Shown here piece by piece: positions 33,182 to 40,000 of a stretch of DNA of 40,000 bases. The translations under genes were made by a program, and so were the position numbers. Numbering within the stretch: position 1 is the first letter of the stretch; every line of letters starts with the position of its first letter. The stretch covers positions 1 to 40,000 of the forward strand of contig CAYRIZ010000016.1 in NCBI GenBank assembly GCA_964424565.1. Reading direction: 5' to 3'. A model generated the notes under the pieces. That model had not been told where the DNA came from. It was given only the letters and a program-made list of their open reading frames with translations, and did not search any database. The stretch is from Avisuccinivibrio sp964424565 (GTDB lineage Bacteria > Pseudomonadota > Gammaproteobacteria > Enterobacterales > Succinivibrionaceae).

Positions 33182-34666
33182 ATGCAGGCTGTTAAAATTC
33201 ATCCCAGCGATGTAGTAGGCGTCGCCCTGACTGACCTTAAGGCCGGTGAAACTGTGACCCTGAGCGCTGATCTCAGCGTTACTCTGGTCAATGACATCAC
33301 CCGCGGCCATAAGTTTGCCCTGCAGGATCTCAATGAGGGCGATCCGGTCATCAAATACGGCTTTCCCATTGGCCGGGCCAAATGCCCGATCAAGCAGGGC
33401 GAGCATGTCCACTCCCACAATGTGAAGACCGCTCTGGGCGGCAAGGGTGAATACACCTACAACAAGCTGGCCCCGGCGCAGCTGCCTAAGGTTGAACGCA
33501 CCTTTATGGGCTATCGCCGCAAAAACGGTGATGTGGGCATACGCAATGAGATCTGGATCGTGCCCACAGTGTTCTGCGTCAATGAAGTGGCCCGTGAGCT
33601 GGAGCGCTATGCCGCTGAGAAGCTGTCCGCCTTCCCCAATGTGGACAATGTCTTTGCCCTCACCCATCCCTACGGCTGCTCGCAGATGGGCGATGATCAG
33701 CTCACCACGCAGCATGTGCTCGCCTGCCTGACTGCCCATCCCAATGCCGCCGCCGTGCTGATCCTGGGCCTTGGCTGCGAGAACAACAACATCGGGGTCT
33801 TCCGCCAGTTCGTGGATACCACTGACGATCGTCTCTACTTCCTCAACTCCCAGGAAGTGACCGACGAGTACGAAAGCGGCATGAAGATCATAGATGAGAT
33901 GCTGGAGAAGGCCAATGCCTGCACCCGTGAGGAGCTGCCTCTCTCCTGCCTGCGCATAGGCCTCAAGTGCGGTGGTTCCGACGGTCTGTCCGGCATTACC
34001 GCCAACCCGCTGATCGGCCGCGTGTCCGATCTGGTGGTGGGCGCCGGCGGTACCTCCGTCATGACCGAGGTGCCGGAGATGTTCGGTGCCGAGCAGCTGC
34101 TGATGAACCGCGCTGTAAGTGAAGACATCTTCAAGGAGAGCGTGGATCTCATCAACAACTTCAAGCAGTACTTTATTTCCCACGGGCAGGTGGTTTCCGA
34201 GAACCCCAGCCCCGGCAATAAGGCCGGCGGCATCACCACCCTGGAGGACAAGTCCCTGGGCTGCGTGCAGAAGGGCGGCAGTGCTGAAGTATCAGGCGTG
34301 ATCACCTACGGCAACAGAATTAAGCACAATGGTCTTAATCTGCTGCAGGGTCCGGGCAATGACGGCGTCTCCTGCACGGCTCTGGCTGCAGCCGGCTGCC
34401 ATCTGGTGCTGTTCTCCACCGGCCGCGGCACTCCTTTTGCCACGGTGATCCCTACCATTAAGATCTCTACCAACAGCGCTTTGTATCAGAAGAAGCCGGG
34501 CTGGATAGACTTTAATGCCGGTGCCATTGTGGACGGCAGCACTTTTGAGGAAGTCACGGCTGATCTGCTGAACTATGTCATAGAGATAGCCTCCGGCAGA
34601 CCCAGCGTGTCTGAAAAACGCGGCGTACATGAGATAGTCATCTGGAAGGACGGCGTCACCATGTAA
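33182..34666 (+). CDS. uxaA: Altronate dehydratase
   Basis: Dehydrates D-altronate to 2-keto-3-deoxy-D-gluconate, the third step. The N-terminal SAF domain (residues 1-85, IHPSDVVGVALTDLKAGE) is followed by the large catalytic domain with NEIWIVPTVFCVNEVA, HPYGCSQMGDD, LGLGCENNNI, LKCGGSDGLSGITANP and GTPFATVIPTIKISTN. Conserved Cys residues in these segments may hold a metal. I start at the ATG at 33182: GGAG lies about 10 nt upstream and the 494-residue length equals E. coli UxaA (495). Genes for the next steps (kdgK, kdgA) are not in the window. Confidence 0.96.
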   Translation: MQAVKIHPSDVVGVALTDLKAGETVTLSADLSVTLVNDITRGHKFALQDLNEGDPVIKYGFPIGRAKCPIKQGEHVHSHNVKTALGGKGEYTYNKLAPAQLPKVERTFMGYRRKNGDVGIRNEIWIVPTVFCVNEVARELERYAAEKLSAFPNVDNVFALTHPYGCSQMGDDQLTTQHVLACLTAHPNAAAVLILGLGCENNNIGVFRQFVDTTDDRLYFLNSQEVTDEYESGMKIIDEMLEKANACTREELPLSCLRIGLKCGGSDGLSGITANPLIGRVSDLVVGAGGTSVMTEVPEMFGAEQLLMNRAVSEDIFKESVDLINNFKQYFISHGQVVSENPSPGNKAGGITTLEDKSLGCVQKGGSAEVSGVITYGNRIKHNGLNLLQGPGNDGVSCTALAAAGCHLVLFSTGRGTPFATVIPTIKISTNSALYQKKPGWIDFNAGAIVDGSTFEEVTADLLNYVIEIASGRPSVSEKRGVHEIVIWKDGVTM

Positions 34667-34703
34667 TTTGCTCTGCAGTTTTTAAATCTGCAGACAAAAT
34701 ACG

Positions 34704-34729
34704 GCCCGGCAGGAAACTACCGGGCTTTT
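34704..34729 (+). terminator. Rho-independent terminator after uxaA
   Basis: GCCCGG (34704-34709) pairs with CCGGGC (34720-34725) around a 10-nt loop, then TTTT. It lies about 40 nt past the uxaA stop and closes the uxaBA unit before the convergent slyX. Confidence 0.7.
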
Positions 34730-34763
34730 GCGTATTTTGCGTATAAGAAAAAGAGACTGCCGG

Positions 34764-34985
34764 TTAGTAATGCGGCGGCGGGGTCTCATCGCGCTGATCG
34801 CACACGGCGGAGATTTCTCCCTGGCGCACAGCCAGAATGCGCACCTGATCGTGCAGCATCAGGCAGCGGTCTAGCAGCTCATTTAAAGAAGAGCTCAGGG
34901 CCAGCAAATCCTTCTCCAGATAAGCCATACGCTCCTCCAGCTCCGTCAGGCGATCGTTGGCAGATTTCTTTTTTGCTGCAGGCAT
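34764..34985 (-). CDS. slyX: SlyX family protein
   Basis: Small coiled-coil protein of unknown molecular function, common in proteobacteria. The sequence is one long heptad-rich helix (RLTELEERMAYLEKDLL), and it ends in ETPPPHY, the hallmark C-terminus of SlyX. The 73-residue length matches E. coli SlyX (72). It starts 19 nt after the serine-rich exported protein gene on the same strand, so the two are probably co-transcribed. Confidence 0.93.
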   Translation of the reverse strand: MPAAKKKSANDRLTELEERMAYLEKDLLALSSSLNELLDRCLMLHDQVRILAVRQGEISAVCDQRDETPPPHY

Positions 34986-35004
34986 AGCAAATCTTCCCGA
35001 GGGT

Positions 35005-35727
35005 TTACTTCAGGCGATCGATCTGCTCTTTGAGCAGGACCAGCTGCAGATCTTTGAGCTGTCTCTGATCGGTGTCGATCTGAGCCAGATCAGCATCCCT
35101 GGTGTCTGAAGAGGAATTGAATATGCTGGAGCGGGTCTGCTCGAGCTCAGCTATTTTGGCATCAAGGTCGGCCAGGCACTGCTTGAGCTCATCATCGGTC
35201 AGTCTCTGCGGAGTCATGGGCTCAGCCTGCGGGGAAGCACTGGCCATGGCGCCAAAGAGCATATGTCCCAGCAGCATACCGGTCATGGTACCGGCCATGG
35301 AGCTTAAGAAGGGCGAGCCGGTGTAGCCGGCAGGAGCAGCCGGGGCAGCGGCAGCCGGACGGGCGGCATTGGCCTGAGCGGCATTGGCCCGGGAAGTATT
35401 GGAGAACTGGGCGTCGCGCTGCGTGTTGGCTGAACTGCTGCTGTTGCTGTTGGCACTGTTGCTGGAGCTGCTGGTAGATCTGTTGGCACTGGAGCTGGAA
35501 GAGGAAGAAGTGCTCTTGCTGCCCTGACCGCCGAAATTGCGGGAGGCAGAGGAAGGACGGGACATCCTAAAACCGCCTCCGCCCAGGCGCACTTCACTGC
35601 TCAGGGAGCTGATGCCTGCATTGAGCAGGGAGCTCAAATCAAGACGGGCCGCAGGCAGCGGGGCGGCTGCGGTATTGAGGCTGAAAACCAGGGCGGCGGC
35701 AGCTAAAGTCAGTTTTATTTTGCTCAT
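35005..35727 (-). CDS. Exported serine-rich protein of unknown function
   Basis: I do not recognise a family. A signal peptide ends at about residue 22 (NTAAA). Next come a Gly/Arg segment, then a low-complexity Ser/Asn-rich region (residues ~70-105) and an Ala/Pro-rich linker (~115-138). A Gly/Met-rich hydrophobic stretch (SSMAGTMTGMLLGHMLFGAM, about 145-165) could be a glycine-zipper membrane segment. A charged helical C-terminus with heptad pattern follows (LADLDAKIAELEQTRSS). The mature protein would be periplasmic or surface-exposed with one membrane-inserting segment. Confidence 0.8.
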   Translation of the reverse strand: MSKIKLTLAAAALVFSLNTAAAPLPAARLDLSSLLNAGISSLSSEVRLGGGGFRMSRPSSASRNFGGQGSKSTSSSSSSSANRSTSSSSNSANSNSSSSANTQRDAQFSNTSRANAAQANAARPAAAAPAAPAGYTGSPFLSSMAGTMTGMLLGHMLFGAMASASPQAEPMTPQRLTDDELKQCLADLDAKIAELEQTRSSIFNSSSDTRDADLAQIDTDQRQLKDLQLVLLKEQIDRLK

Positions 35728-35877
35728 GTTTGTCTGAACCTTGTGAAAAAGCAGATAGGGGTGGAACAGGAAAAAAGACTGCCCTCAAAGATAACACAAT
35801 CAGCCCTGATTTTTGACACATAAAAGCACTCTTGCGGCGCATTTTTGTGGTACCCGGCAGGTCCCGGGGGGCGGCTG

Positions 35878-35886
35878 TGCTAAGAT
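35878..35886 (+). promoter_or_regulatory. Candidate extended -10 promoter for the metal-ATPase gene block
   Basis: TGCTAAGAT matches the extended -10 pattern and lies about 42 bp upstream of the first ATG at 35928. No clear -35 is present. The rest of 35728-35877 is a divergent gap with no other feature I can name. Confidence 0.4.
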
Positions 35887-35927
35887 AACCGCACAGAATG
35901 GTTTTTTGACAGTGTAAGGAACAGTTC

Positions 35928-36239
35928 ATGTTCGAGGCCCTCAAAGAGTTTGGCGCCGCGAAGACGGCAGATTTGATCTTCAGCCGGGCGCAGCTGGTGC
36001 ATCTCACTCCGGGGCGGATCCGCATAGTATGTGCAGATCTGAAGACCGATCCCACACTGCGGGGATTTATCAACAAAAAGTTAAAGGAAACAGCCGGTGT
36101 CAAAAACTACCGCATCAACAGCCTGGTAGGCTCGGTGACGGTGGAGTTTGATGATGCCGCAGCCCGGCAGGATCTCCTGTTTGCACAGGTGCTTGCCCGG
36201 GCGGAAAAGATTACGGCTCAGGGAGGATCGCGTGGCTGA
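35928..36239 (+). CDS. HMA-like small protein without CxxC
   Basis: A ferredoxin-like HMA_2-type domain fills most of the 103 residues. HLTPGRIRIVCADLK (about 25-39) corresponds to the first strand, and VKNYRINSLVGSVTVEFD to the later strands. The usual metal-binding CxxC loop is replaced by a Pro-Gly-Arg turn, so metal transfer by cysteine pairs is unlikely. Similar domains occur beside or fused to one branch of P-type ATPases. AAGGAA lies upstream of the ATG. The stop overlaps the next gene, indicating coupling. The role is probably accessory to the ATPase (inference). Confidence 0.85.
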   Translation: MFEALKEFGAAKTADLIFSRAQLVHLTPGRIRIVCADLKTDPTLRGFINKKLKETAGVKNYRINSLVGSVTVEFDDAAARQDLLFAQVLARAEKITAQGGSRG

Positions 36240-36867
36240 AAATTTTGATGTATTTACTCTGGGACAGAAGTTCGGCACGGCTTTGGCCAGGATGTTTACG
36301 CCCAATCCCGGCATTGTGGTGGTGCACCGCATAGCCGGCCGGCGCCGTTACAACTGTCAGGTGCTGCAGGGCAAACCTGAGATTTGCGTGGAAATTCAGA
36401 AAATGCTGCAGAATTATCCCGGCATGGACACAGCGGTGGTCAGCCCGCTGACCGGCACCATTCTGGTCTGCTATCACTGCCCGGAAAAGCAGATTTCAGA
36501 GGTCATAGACGCGCTGTCCCATCTTATATCCGGCACCCACGCCATACATGACAAGAGCATCATTCCCTCCATAGCCTTGAGCGCCGGTGAAAATTTAAAT
36601 GACAGTGCCATCAGGCTGCGTGAGCTGACCTCCCGCTTTTTAAACCGGGAGGCACCGCTGTTTTTAAGCCGTATAGCCGGTTTTGCGCTGGTCTGCTACG
36701 GCATCAGCCGGGTGGTAGGCCGCGGCGAGCGTCCTTCAGGGACGCAGCTGTTCTGGTGGGGGCTGGCCCTGCTGCTGCGGCAGTCACACCGCCATCCCAA
36801 GGAAATGATTGCCAGTGCCCGGCAGGCCATGAAGGAAGAGCAGCAGACCAAAACTTCAGCAGTCTGA
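36232..36867 (+). CDS. HMA-like protein with C-terminal membrane segment
   Basis: Starts at the GTG at 36232, with GGGAGG about 5 nt upstream, giving 211 residues; it overlaps the previous stop by 8 nt. Residues ~25-100 repeat the HMA_2-like pattern (VHRIAGRRRYNCQVL, MDTAVVSPLTGTILVCY), again without CxxC. A linker with IRLRELTSRFLNRE follows. A hydrophobic segment (LFLSRIAGFALVCYGI, about 142-157) and a second short hydrophobic stretch (LFWWGLALLL) suggest membrane anchoring. It is likely a membrane-bound partner of the P-type ATPase encoded 66 nt downstream. Confidence 0.8.
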   Translation: MAENFDVFTLGQKFGTALARMFTPNPGIVVVHRIAGRRRYNCQVLQGKPEICVEIQKMLQNYPGMDTAVVSPLTGTILVCYHCPEKQISEVIDALSHLISGTHAIHDKSIIPSIALSAGENLNDSAIRLRELTSRFLNREAPLFLSRIAGFALVCYGISRVVGRGERPSGTQLFWWGLALLLRQSHRHPKEMIASARQAMKEEQQTKTSAV

Positions 36868-36933
36868 AGCCTGAGGCCGGCTGCCGCCTCCATAAGGCTG
36901 AGGCGGAGAGCAAAGTCAGGGACAATAAATTCC

Positions 36934-39150
36934 ATGAAATGTTATGTCTTTACCCTGGAGCGTGACTATACGCTCCGGGAATCTGTGTTGATTGAATGCA
37001 GGCTGCGCGCCTGCGCTGGTATTGCTTCAGCCCTGCTGCAGGGGCGGGTGCTGCGTCTGGGTGTCAGCGCGGCTGACTGCAGTGCCGCCCAGGCGGCGGC
37101 CCTGGCCGCTCCGGTGCTGCCGCAGCTGTGTGCCCGGGTCCTGCCTTCTGCTCCCCTGGAGCGGATCAGGGCCTCAGGCAGTCAGGCCCTGCGCGGGGTC
37201 AGAAGCTTAGCCCGCGGCGCGGAGGAGAGCGCCTCCTCCCTGATGCAGAGCGCCCGCGATCTGGGCCGGACAGCTCTGGAAAGTCCGCAGGAGCAGATGC
37301 GCGCCCACAAACGGGCGGCACTGTTCTCCCTGGGCGTTTTTGCCTTTTTTGCCGTACTCAAAAGGGTCAATCCCGCCCTGTATGCCTCCACTTCCCTGCT
37401 GCGCAGCGTAGGAGTGCTCTGCATGGCCTCCGGTCTGCTGCGGGAGGGCATTGTGGGTGCCGTCAGGGAAAAAAGGCCCAATGCCGATACCCTGACCGTC
37501 ACGGCCGTGCTGGCTTCAGCCGTATCGGGGCGGGCCGAGGACAGCCTGACCCTGCTGGCTCTGTCCAATTTCTCGGAAATGCTCACCGCCATGGCCGCAC
37601 AGCGCGCCAGACGCAACATCAAATCGCTGGTGGCCCTCAATGTCAAGGAATTGTGGGTGGTGGACGATAATGGGGTGGAAGTGCAGATCCCGCTGGAACA
37701 GGCCAGACCTGGCATGCTGGCGGCCATACACTCAGGCGAGCTCATCCCCATAGACGGCGAGATCACGCAGGGACAGGCGGCGGTGGATCAGTCAGCCATT
37801 ACCGGCGAGCCCGTACCCCGGGCGCTGGGACCTGGCGACAAGGTCTATGCCGGCACCAATATACGGCTGGGTGAAATCATGGTGCGCATCACCAAGGTAG
37901 GCGAGGACACCTCGCTGGCCCGTATAGTGCATCTGGTGGAGCAGGCCCAGAGCCGGCGCGCCCCCATACAGAATTATGCCGACAAAATGGCCCAGGCTCT
38001 GGTACCGGTGTCCTTTATTTCCGCGCTGATAGTCTATCTCATCACCAGAGATCCGCAGCGGGTGCTCAATATGCTCTTTATTGACTTCTCCTGCGGCCTG
38101 AAACTGTCCACGGCCACCGCTATCTCGGCGGCCATCAGCCGGGCGGCCAGACAGGGCATCCTGGTCAAGGGCGGCAGTTTTATTGAAAGCGCCGCCGGGG
38201 TGGATACCATTATTCTGGACAAGACCGGCACCATAACCGAAGGCCGGCCGCAGGTGCAGCAGCTGATCTGCCGCAGCGGCATCAGTCAGGATCTGCTGCT
38301 GCAGCTGGCCGCCGCGGCGGAAAAACACTCCGCCCACCCGCTGGCTGCGGCCATATTGGATGAGGTCAACAAACGCGGCCTGCAGGTCCCGGAGCATGTA
38401 CAAAGCCGCACGGTCATAGCCCGCGGTCTGGAGGCTGATATAGCGCCCTTTGCCGGCTTTGCCGGCGGCTCGGTGCTCATAGGCTCGCAAACCTTTATGC
38501 AGGAGAGAAACTGCCGCTGTGAGCTGCAGCTGCACAAACAAAGCCCGCAGAGTGCCGTGGTCTATCTCAGCCTAGACGGCGAGGTCATAGGGGCGCTGGA
38601 GATTTTGGATCCGATCAGACCGGACTTTAAGCGCGCGGTCAACCGCCTGCGCCGGCTGGGCATAGAGGAAATAGTGATGCTGACCGGAGACAGCGAGCAG
38701 GCGGCACAGTTTACCGCCGCTGCTGTGGGTCTGGACGGCTTTGTGGCTGAGGTGCTGCCGGAGGACAAGGCCGGCTACGTAATGAAGAAGCAAAGCACCT
38801 CCTCTGTGCTGATGGCCGGCGACGGCATCAATGATGCTCCGGCTCTGGCCTATGCCGACATAGGCGTGGCCATGGGCAGCGGCTGTACCGATACGGCCAT
38901 GGAAAGCGCTGATGTGACCATCAACAGCGACGATCCGCTCAAGCTGCCGCAGTTTATAGCCCTGGGCCGGCGCACCATGGAGCTGGTGCATCAGAACTTT
39001 GCGGTAACTATAGCGGTCAATACCGCCGCCATGATGCTGGGCGCCCTGGGCTATATCAGCCCGCTGGCCGCCACCGTGGTGCACAATGCCTCCACTTTGG
39101 GGGTGGTGCTCAACTCCGGGCGGGTTTTATTTGATAAAAACATCAAATGA
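36934..39150 (+). CDS. P1B-type metal-translocating ATPase, SCG motif
   Basis: Heavy-metal P-type ATPase of 738 residues. The N-terminal ~80 residues are a degenerate HMA-like region without CxxC. The phosphatase motif TGE is at 290-292, the phosphorylation site DKTGT at 429-433, the HP motif at 468-469, MLTGD at 582-586 and GDGIND at 629-634. The ion-path motif of the sixth helix, normally CPC or SPC, reads SCG (386-388) in IDFSCGLKLST. This variant, together with the terminal helix HNASTLGVVLNSGR, marks a separate branch whose metal I cannot name. Two HMA-like genes precede it and a YtxH-like gene follows. Confidence 0.93.
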   Translation: MKCYVFTLERDYTLRESVLIECRLRACAGIASALLQGRVLRLGVSAADCSAAQAAALAAPVLPQLCARVLPSAPLERIRASGSQALRGVRSLARGAEESASSLMQSARDLGRTALESPQEQMRAHKRAALFSLGVFAFFAVLKRVNPALYASTSLLRSVGVLCMASGLLREGIVGAVREKRPNADTLTVTAVLASAVSGRAEDSLTLLALSNFSEMLTAMAAQRARRNIKSLVALNVKELWVVDDNGVEVQIPLEQARPGMLAAIHSGELIPIDGEITQGQAAVDQSAITGEPVPRALGPGDKVYAGTNIRLGEIMVRITKVGEDTSLARIVHLVEQAQSRRAPIQNYADKMAQALVPVSFISALIVYLITRDPQRVLNMLFIDFSCGLKLSTATAISAAISRAARQGILVKGGSFIESAAGVDTIILDKTGTITEGRPQVQQLICRSGISQDLLLQLAAAAEKHSAHPLAAAILDEVNKRGLQVPEHVQSRTVIARGLEADIAPFAGFAGGSVLIGSQTFMQERNCRCELQLHKQSPQSAVVYLSLDGEVIGALEILDPIRPDFKRAVNRLRRLGIEEIVMLTGDSEQAAQFTAAAVGLDGFVAEVLPEDKAGYVMKKQSTSSVLMAGDGINDAPALAYADIGVAMGSGCTDTAMESADVTINSDDPLKLPQFIALGRRTMELVHQNFAVTIAVNTAAMMLGALGYISPLAATVVHNASTLGVVLNSGRVLFDKNIK

Positions 39151-39162
39151 CGGCATTGCCAT

Positions 39163-39192
39163 TTGCACGCCTGAGAAATTGGGATTTACAAT
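39163..39192 (+). promoter_or_regulatory. Promoter candidate for the YtxH-like gene
   Basis: TTGCAC (39163-39168) and TACAAT (39187-39192) are separated by 18 bp. Expected start is near 39199, leaving an 80-nt leader containing two hairpins. It would allow expression independent of the ATPase gene. Confidence 0.5.
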
Positions 39193-39212
39193 AAACCTTA
39201 AGCTTATGAAGG

Positions 39213-39259
39213 CCTGGGGCGGTGCCCCGGGCTCTGTTCAGACTGCATCCTGTCTGAAC
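39213..39259 (+). promoter_or_regulatory. Two consecutive leader hairpins before the YtxH-like gene
   Basis: CCTGGGGC/GCCCCGGG (39213-39231, 3-nt loop, one G-T pair) and the perfect GTTCAGAC/GTCTGAAC (39236-39243 and 39252-39259, 8-nt loop) follow each other. The second ends 8 nt before AGGAG (39268-39272). It could control ribosome access or be a protein operator. No T run follows either stem. Confidence 0.5.
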
Positions 39260-39279
39260 ATATTTACAGGAGAATAACC

Positions 39280-39579
39280 ATGATTAGCAGAAATTTAGTG
39301 CTGGCTTTTGCCGCCGGTGTAGTGGCCGGTGTAGTGGGCGCCCGTCTCTACAAGCAGTATCAGGGCGATATTGATTCCAAGATCAATGCCCTGCGCAGCA
39401 AACTGCAGGATACCACCGGTCTGGGTGGCGCTGCCCCGCAAGCTGAAGCCGCTCCGCAGCCGGCTCAGGCTGCCAATGAAAGTGAAGTCAGCCTGGCTGA
39501 GCTGGAAGCACAAAAGGAGCGCCTCGAGGATCTGATTGCCGAGCAGATGGCCCGCCAGAATCCTCATGGCAATGCCTGA
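39280..39579 (+). CDS. YtxH-like small membrane protein
   Basis: A 99-residue protein. An N-terminal glycine-zipper-type hydrophobic helix (AFAAGVVAGVVGARLYKQY, residues 9-27) matches YtxH-like proteins. A short charged segment, an Ala/Pro/Gln-rich linker (~50-67) and a C-terminal coiled-coil-like helix (LAELEAQKERLEDLIAEQ) follow. AGGAG lies 7 nt before the ATG. Similar small proteins are found next to P-type ATPases of the SC[A/G] branch as far as I recall; the function is unknown. It has its own likely promoter. Confidence 0.85.
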   Translation: MISRNLVLAFAAGVVAGVVGARLYKQYQGDIDSKINALRSKLQDTTGLGGAAPQAEAAPQPAQAANESEVSLAELEAQKERLEDLIAEQMARQNPHGNA

Positions 39580-39606
39580 TTGCGGCAGCTGCAGCATATT
39601 CATATA

Positions 39607-39780
39607 GAAAACCCTGCCTGCAACAATGGTTTTCCAAGGCAGTGATCACCTAAGGTTGATCAAGCACCTGACACGCAGTGTCAGGGGCCGGGTAAGGCCC
39701 CTGAAACGCTAACGCGTTCGACGAAAAAAACTTTTCGGGGTTGCCTGGCCTGATGCACAGAGGCAGTAATGCATCAGGCC
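39607..39780. repeat. Chain of about seven hairpins
   Basis: Successive inverted repeats: GAAAACC/GGTTTTC (39607-39634), GATCA/TGATC (39644-39661), CCTGACAC/GTGTCAGG (39667-39685), GGGGCC/GGCCCC (39684-39701), AACGC/GCGTT (39705-39718), CGAAAA/TTTTCG (39722-39737) and GGCCTGATGC/GCATCAGGCC (39747-39780). There is no ORF. The density is far above background and suggests a structured RNA or a protein-binding array. Strand unknown. Confidence 0.6.
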
Positions 39781-39793
39781 GCCTCCTGATTTT

Positions 39794-39881
39794 TCTTCTT
39801 TAGCTCTTTTTTGTTTCTCTGTTATCTCTCTTTTGTCTCTCCTTTAGCTCTCCTTTGTTTCTCTTTTAGTTCTCTTTTATC
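39794..39881. repeat. Eight 11-bp pyrimidine-rich tandem repeats
   Basis: Eight adjacent 11-bp units at 39794, 39805, 39816, 39827, 39838, 39849, 39860 and 39871 fit the pattern TCTCyTTTdky, for example TCTCCTTTAGC and TCTCTTTTATC. The tract is almost purely C/T on this strand. The unit is not a multiple of three and no gene covers it. The remaining 39882-40000 is AT-rich and shows no feature I can name. Confidence 0.85.
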
Positions 39882-40000
39882 TGACATTGGGCAGCAGATT
39901 TTAAGAATTTTCTAAAATGAACTTTTCATCACCTCGGCAGGTTGGATCCTAAAAGCAGGGAAATAGTTACCCGATCCAATATTCTGTCGTGATAAAGTGT

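Noticed and set aside
33095..34183. Long minus-strand ORF opposite uxaA
   Set aside because: His/Gly/Gln-rich composition is a codon shadow of the clear uxaA gene; there is no start signal.
39607..39881. CRISPR array or integron att sites
   Set aside because: The inverted repeats differ from one another, the direct repeats are only 11 bp with no spacers, and no cas or integrase gene is in the window.

Overview
This is a chromosomal window from a gammaproteobacterium. The gene order rpsB-tsf-pyrH-frr-uppS-cdsA-dxr-rseP-bamA-skp-lpxD-fabZ-lpxA-lpxB-rnhB-accA-tilS is the classical gammaproteobacterial translation/envelope cluster. The hexuronate catabolism genes, the tripartite TRAP importer and the absence of visible respiratory genes would suit a gut anaerobe such as a Succinivibrionaceae/Aeromonadales relative. 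The lineage is an inference; no rRNA gene is present to test it.

Layout. 1-351: C-terminal part of a rhamnose-mutarotase-family gene without a start codon, closed by a terminator. 560-19719: the housekeeping cluster on the + strand, covering translation factors, pyrimidine and ribosome recycling genes, isoprenoid and phospholipid synthesis, outer-membrane assembly, lipid A synthesis, RNase HII, acetyl-CoA carboxylase alpha and TilS. It departs from the textbook order in two ways: a lipoprotein gene lies between uppS and cdsA, and dnaE is missing between rnhB and accA. 19696-20590: a gene-free stretch which I read as a small-RNA nest. Three minus-strand units each have a sigma-E-like promoter (GGAACT[T/A], 16 bp, TC[T/C]AA), a shared UGAAACAG core and a terminator hairpin. 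A fourth, plus-strand RNA has a good sigma-70 promoter and a terminator. 20592-22480: a group II intron, probably class C, placed directly behind that terminator and encoding an endonuclease-less reverse transcriptase/maturase.

22578-27084 (minus): dctP-dctQ-dctM TRAP transporter and uxaC. 27811-30187 (minus): a small lipoprotein, a membrane protein and asnS. 30522-34666 (plus): a BASS-family transporter, then uxaB-uxaA. Together UxaC, UxaB and UxaA convert galacturonate via tagaturonate and altronate to 2-keto-3-deoxygluconate. The TRAP system is the likely importer, and a UxuR/ExuR-like operator pair lies in front of dctP. 34764-35727 (minus): slyX and a serine-rich exported protein. 35928-39579 (plus): two HMA-like proteins lacking CxxC, a P1B-type ATPase with SCG instead of CPC, and a YtxH-like membrane protein. 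39607-39881: a chain of about seven hairpins followed by eight 11-bp pyrimidine repeats.

The strongest candidate for something undescribed is the tandem family of sigma-E-type small RNAs at 19696-20286, in a window that also carries rseP, bamA and skp. No tRNA, rRNA or CRISPR array was seen. All coordinates come from reading the sequence by eye; no database search was run.
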